This document shows positions 62,713 through 64,000 of a stretch of DNA of 64,000 nt, in pieces. The notes under the pieces are model-generated. The model worked only from the letters and a program-made list of their open reading frames with translations. It searched no databases and was not told the origin of the DNA. Source of the DNA: Anisakis pegreffii (lineage: Eukaryota; Nematoda; Chromadorea; Rhabditida; Anisakidae); NCBI GenBank assembly GCA_035041965.1, contig JAPYMA010002490.1, positions 1 through 64,000 of the forward strand. Direction: 5' to 3'. Numbering within the stretch: the stretch's first letter is position 1; the number at the start of each line of letters is the position of its first letter. Both the position numbers and the translations under genes were made by a program.

Positions 62713-64000
62713 CTGTTTGTGAATTATCTGTTTTCAGTTTAGAGCCGTGAAGATGGTTATCTAGAGCAAGGAATACTTGTTCATTTCACAGTCAGAAAAG
62801 TATTCGATGCACTGACACCGAGAGGTCGTCTTTCTTGATGAAGAATACATCGCACTCTAGACCTATAGCTGATCACGGATACGCAACAATTCTTGCGGAA
62901 CATAAAGTGGACGTGATAAATGACGAAAAAAGCTTTTAACACATCAAAAGATACGAAGACATCAAACTGACGTGTTAAGAGACCAAGCTGAGACATCAAG
63001 AACATCAAACACCAAACACCGAACGCCAAGAGAACAAATTAATGAATCCGATAGTTAGAAGTTCAAATAACATGCAAAGTATTCCCAGAATGAAATACAG
63101 CAGCATCATTGCTGAACAGAGCTTCTCCAATACCCTTGCATAAGTATTTCTTTGCGACGTCAAATGATCTTTCTTTGGGCAAATATCCGATGGATGACGT
63201 TTCCTTCGACTAGTAGTGAATTGCGATATTTATTGTATGATATACACTAATGTAGCAATTGAAATGCTAGGTGTTGAGGTGTAGTGAACGAAGAATAGTA
63301 TTAAAGTTTGGTTATTATTGCATTAAATAAGGTGAGCGAGCCAAACAACCAAACGAGTCAATCTAACAAGTCAATCGGAGCAACGAATTTGATCAATCAA
63401 GCATTTAAATTAGTCGAACAACCAATAAGATCAACCAAAGAGTTTCTCATATTTAAGACTGATATCTTGGAGGTGTGATTTGATGATGGGCAAATAACAA
63501 AATTAAGGCACAGCAATTGGTGAATAACGGTTCTTTATGCAATTGTTACAATCTTGTAGAGATGATAGATATTTGATAAAAGATATTTAATCAAAAAATA
63601 TCGCATGCTCTCAGCTCTTGCAATTTGAAGATATGGATTGAGATACGGGTGCCAATCTTAGAGCTGAGTCAATTAGCGACATTGCATCATGAGATTATTG
63701 TAGAAGATGACTGATAGAATCAAAACATTGATATATTGAAAGGAAATTTATAATAATGTTGCGAATTCACGAGCATGTGATTCATCTCTCTTTTTTTCTT
63801 TCGCGATATCTGTCGTGACAAAACTATTGTAGTTTACTGCTTCCTTCATGCGGTGTTTCGCAGAATCGATTTTTCCCGTCAATTGCTGAACAATTAATTG
63901 AACGATTAGATTTGTGAGCCTTGGTCCTGCTTATTGCCGTCACTACAACAAAATTCAGCAATTTTTTTAGCGCATATAAGAATCTCGAAAACTGTCCGGT
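62713..64000. other. Terminal intergenic stretch with degenerate short repeats
   Basis: ACATCAA-like words cluster at about 62935-63030, and AACAA/GTCAA-like words at about 63330-63445. Both are imperfect and CA/AC-rich on the plus strand. No supported exon; the last few hundred bases show nothing recognisable. Confidence 0.5.

Noticed and set aside
1..64000. CRISPR arrays, bacterial operons, integrated virus or intact transposase
   Set aside because: Nothing resembling regular spacers, ribosome-binding sites, polymerase or transposase motifs was seen; all recognisable genes are intron-containing animal genes.

Overview
The window is AT-rich animal DNA with short, intron-split genes. Introns have GT..AG ends and mostly TTTCAG-type 3' sites, there are no operonic prokaryotic genes, and intergenic spacers are long. 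The recognisable gene families (HSD17B8-type SDR, SLC52A riboflavin transporter, RP2, SSUH2) are metazoan. Compact introns with TTTCAG acceptors suggest a nematode; an ascarid-like clade III species is a guess. Because every real gene is multi-exon, single-frame ORFs mark at best single exons. The gene models below were assembled by hand from splice sites, reading phase and protein similarity.

Layout. 1-4.5 kb: no gene; a direct-repeat pair with a strictly identical 168-bp core and a degenerate hAT-like MITE. 4.6-19.1 kb: three minus-strand tandem paralogues of an HSD17B8/FabG-type short-chain dehydrogenase, separated by a degenerate tandem-repeat array (8-10.4 kb) and by a spacer with a 36-bp minisatellite. 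19-27.4 kb: gene-poor. 27.4-29.1 kb: a fourth, divergent plus-strand SDR paralogue. All four SDR genes have six exons of 40, 123, 206, 120, 120 and 147 nt and encode 251 residues. 31.6-35.5 kb: nine-exon riboflavin transporter (437 aa). 37.2-41.2 kb: RP2 homologue (Arl3 GAP family), central part unresolved. 41.3-51 kb: nothing firmly supported apart from microsatellites. 51.1-56.2 kb: nine-exon SSUH2 homologue (402 aa) with six CxxC motifs. 57.9-62.7 kb: an orphan minus-strand terminal exon, an inverted copy of the 8-10 kb repeat, then a tandemly duplicated locus whose last unit looks like an intact small secreted-protein gene with a TATA box and signal peptide, while earlier units look decayed.

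The genes do not form one pathway. The main evolutionary story is the SDR cluster. It shows ectopic gene conversion: half of exon 3 is nearly identical between copies 1 and 2, and exon 5 between copies 2 and 3. The most novel candidate is the small secreted-protein locus at 58.6-62.7 kb, which matches no family I recognise.
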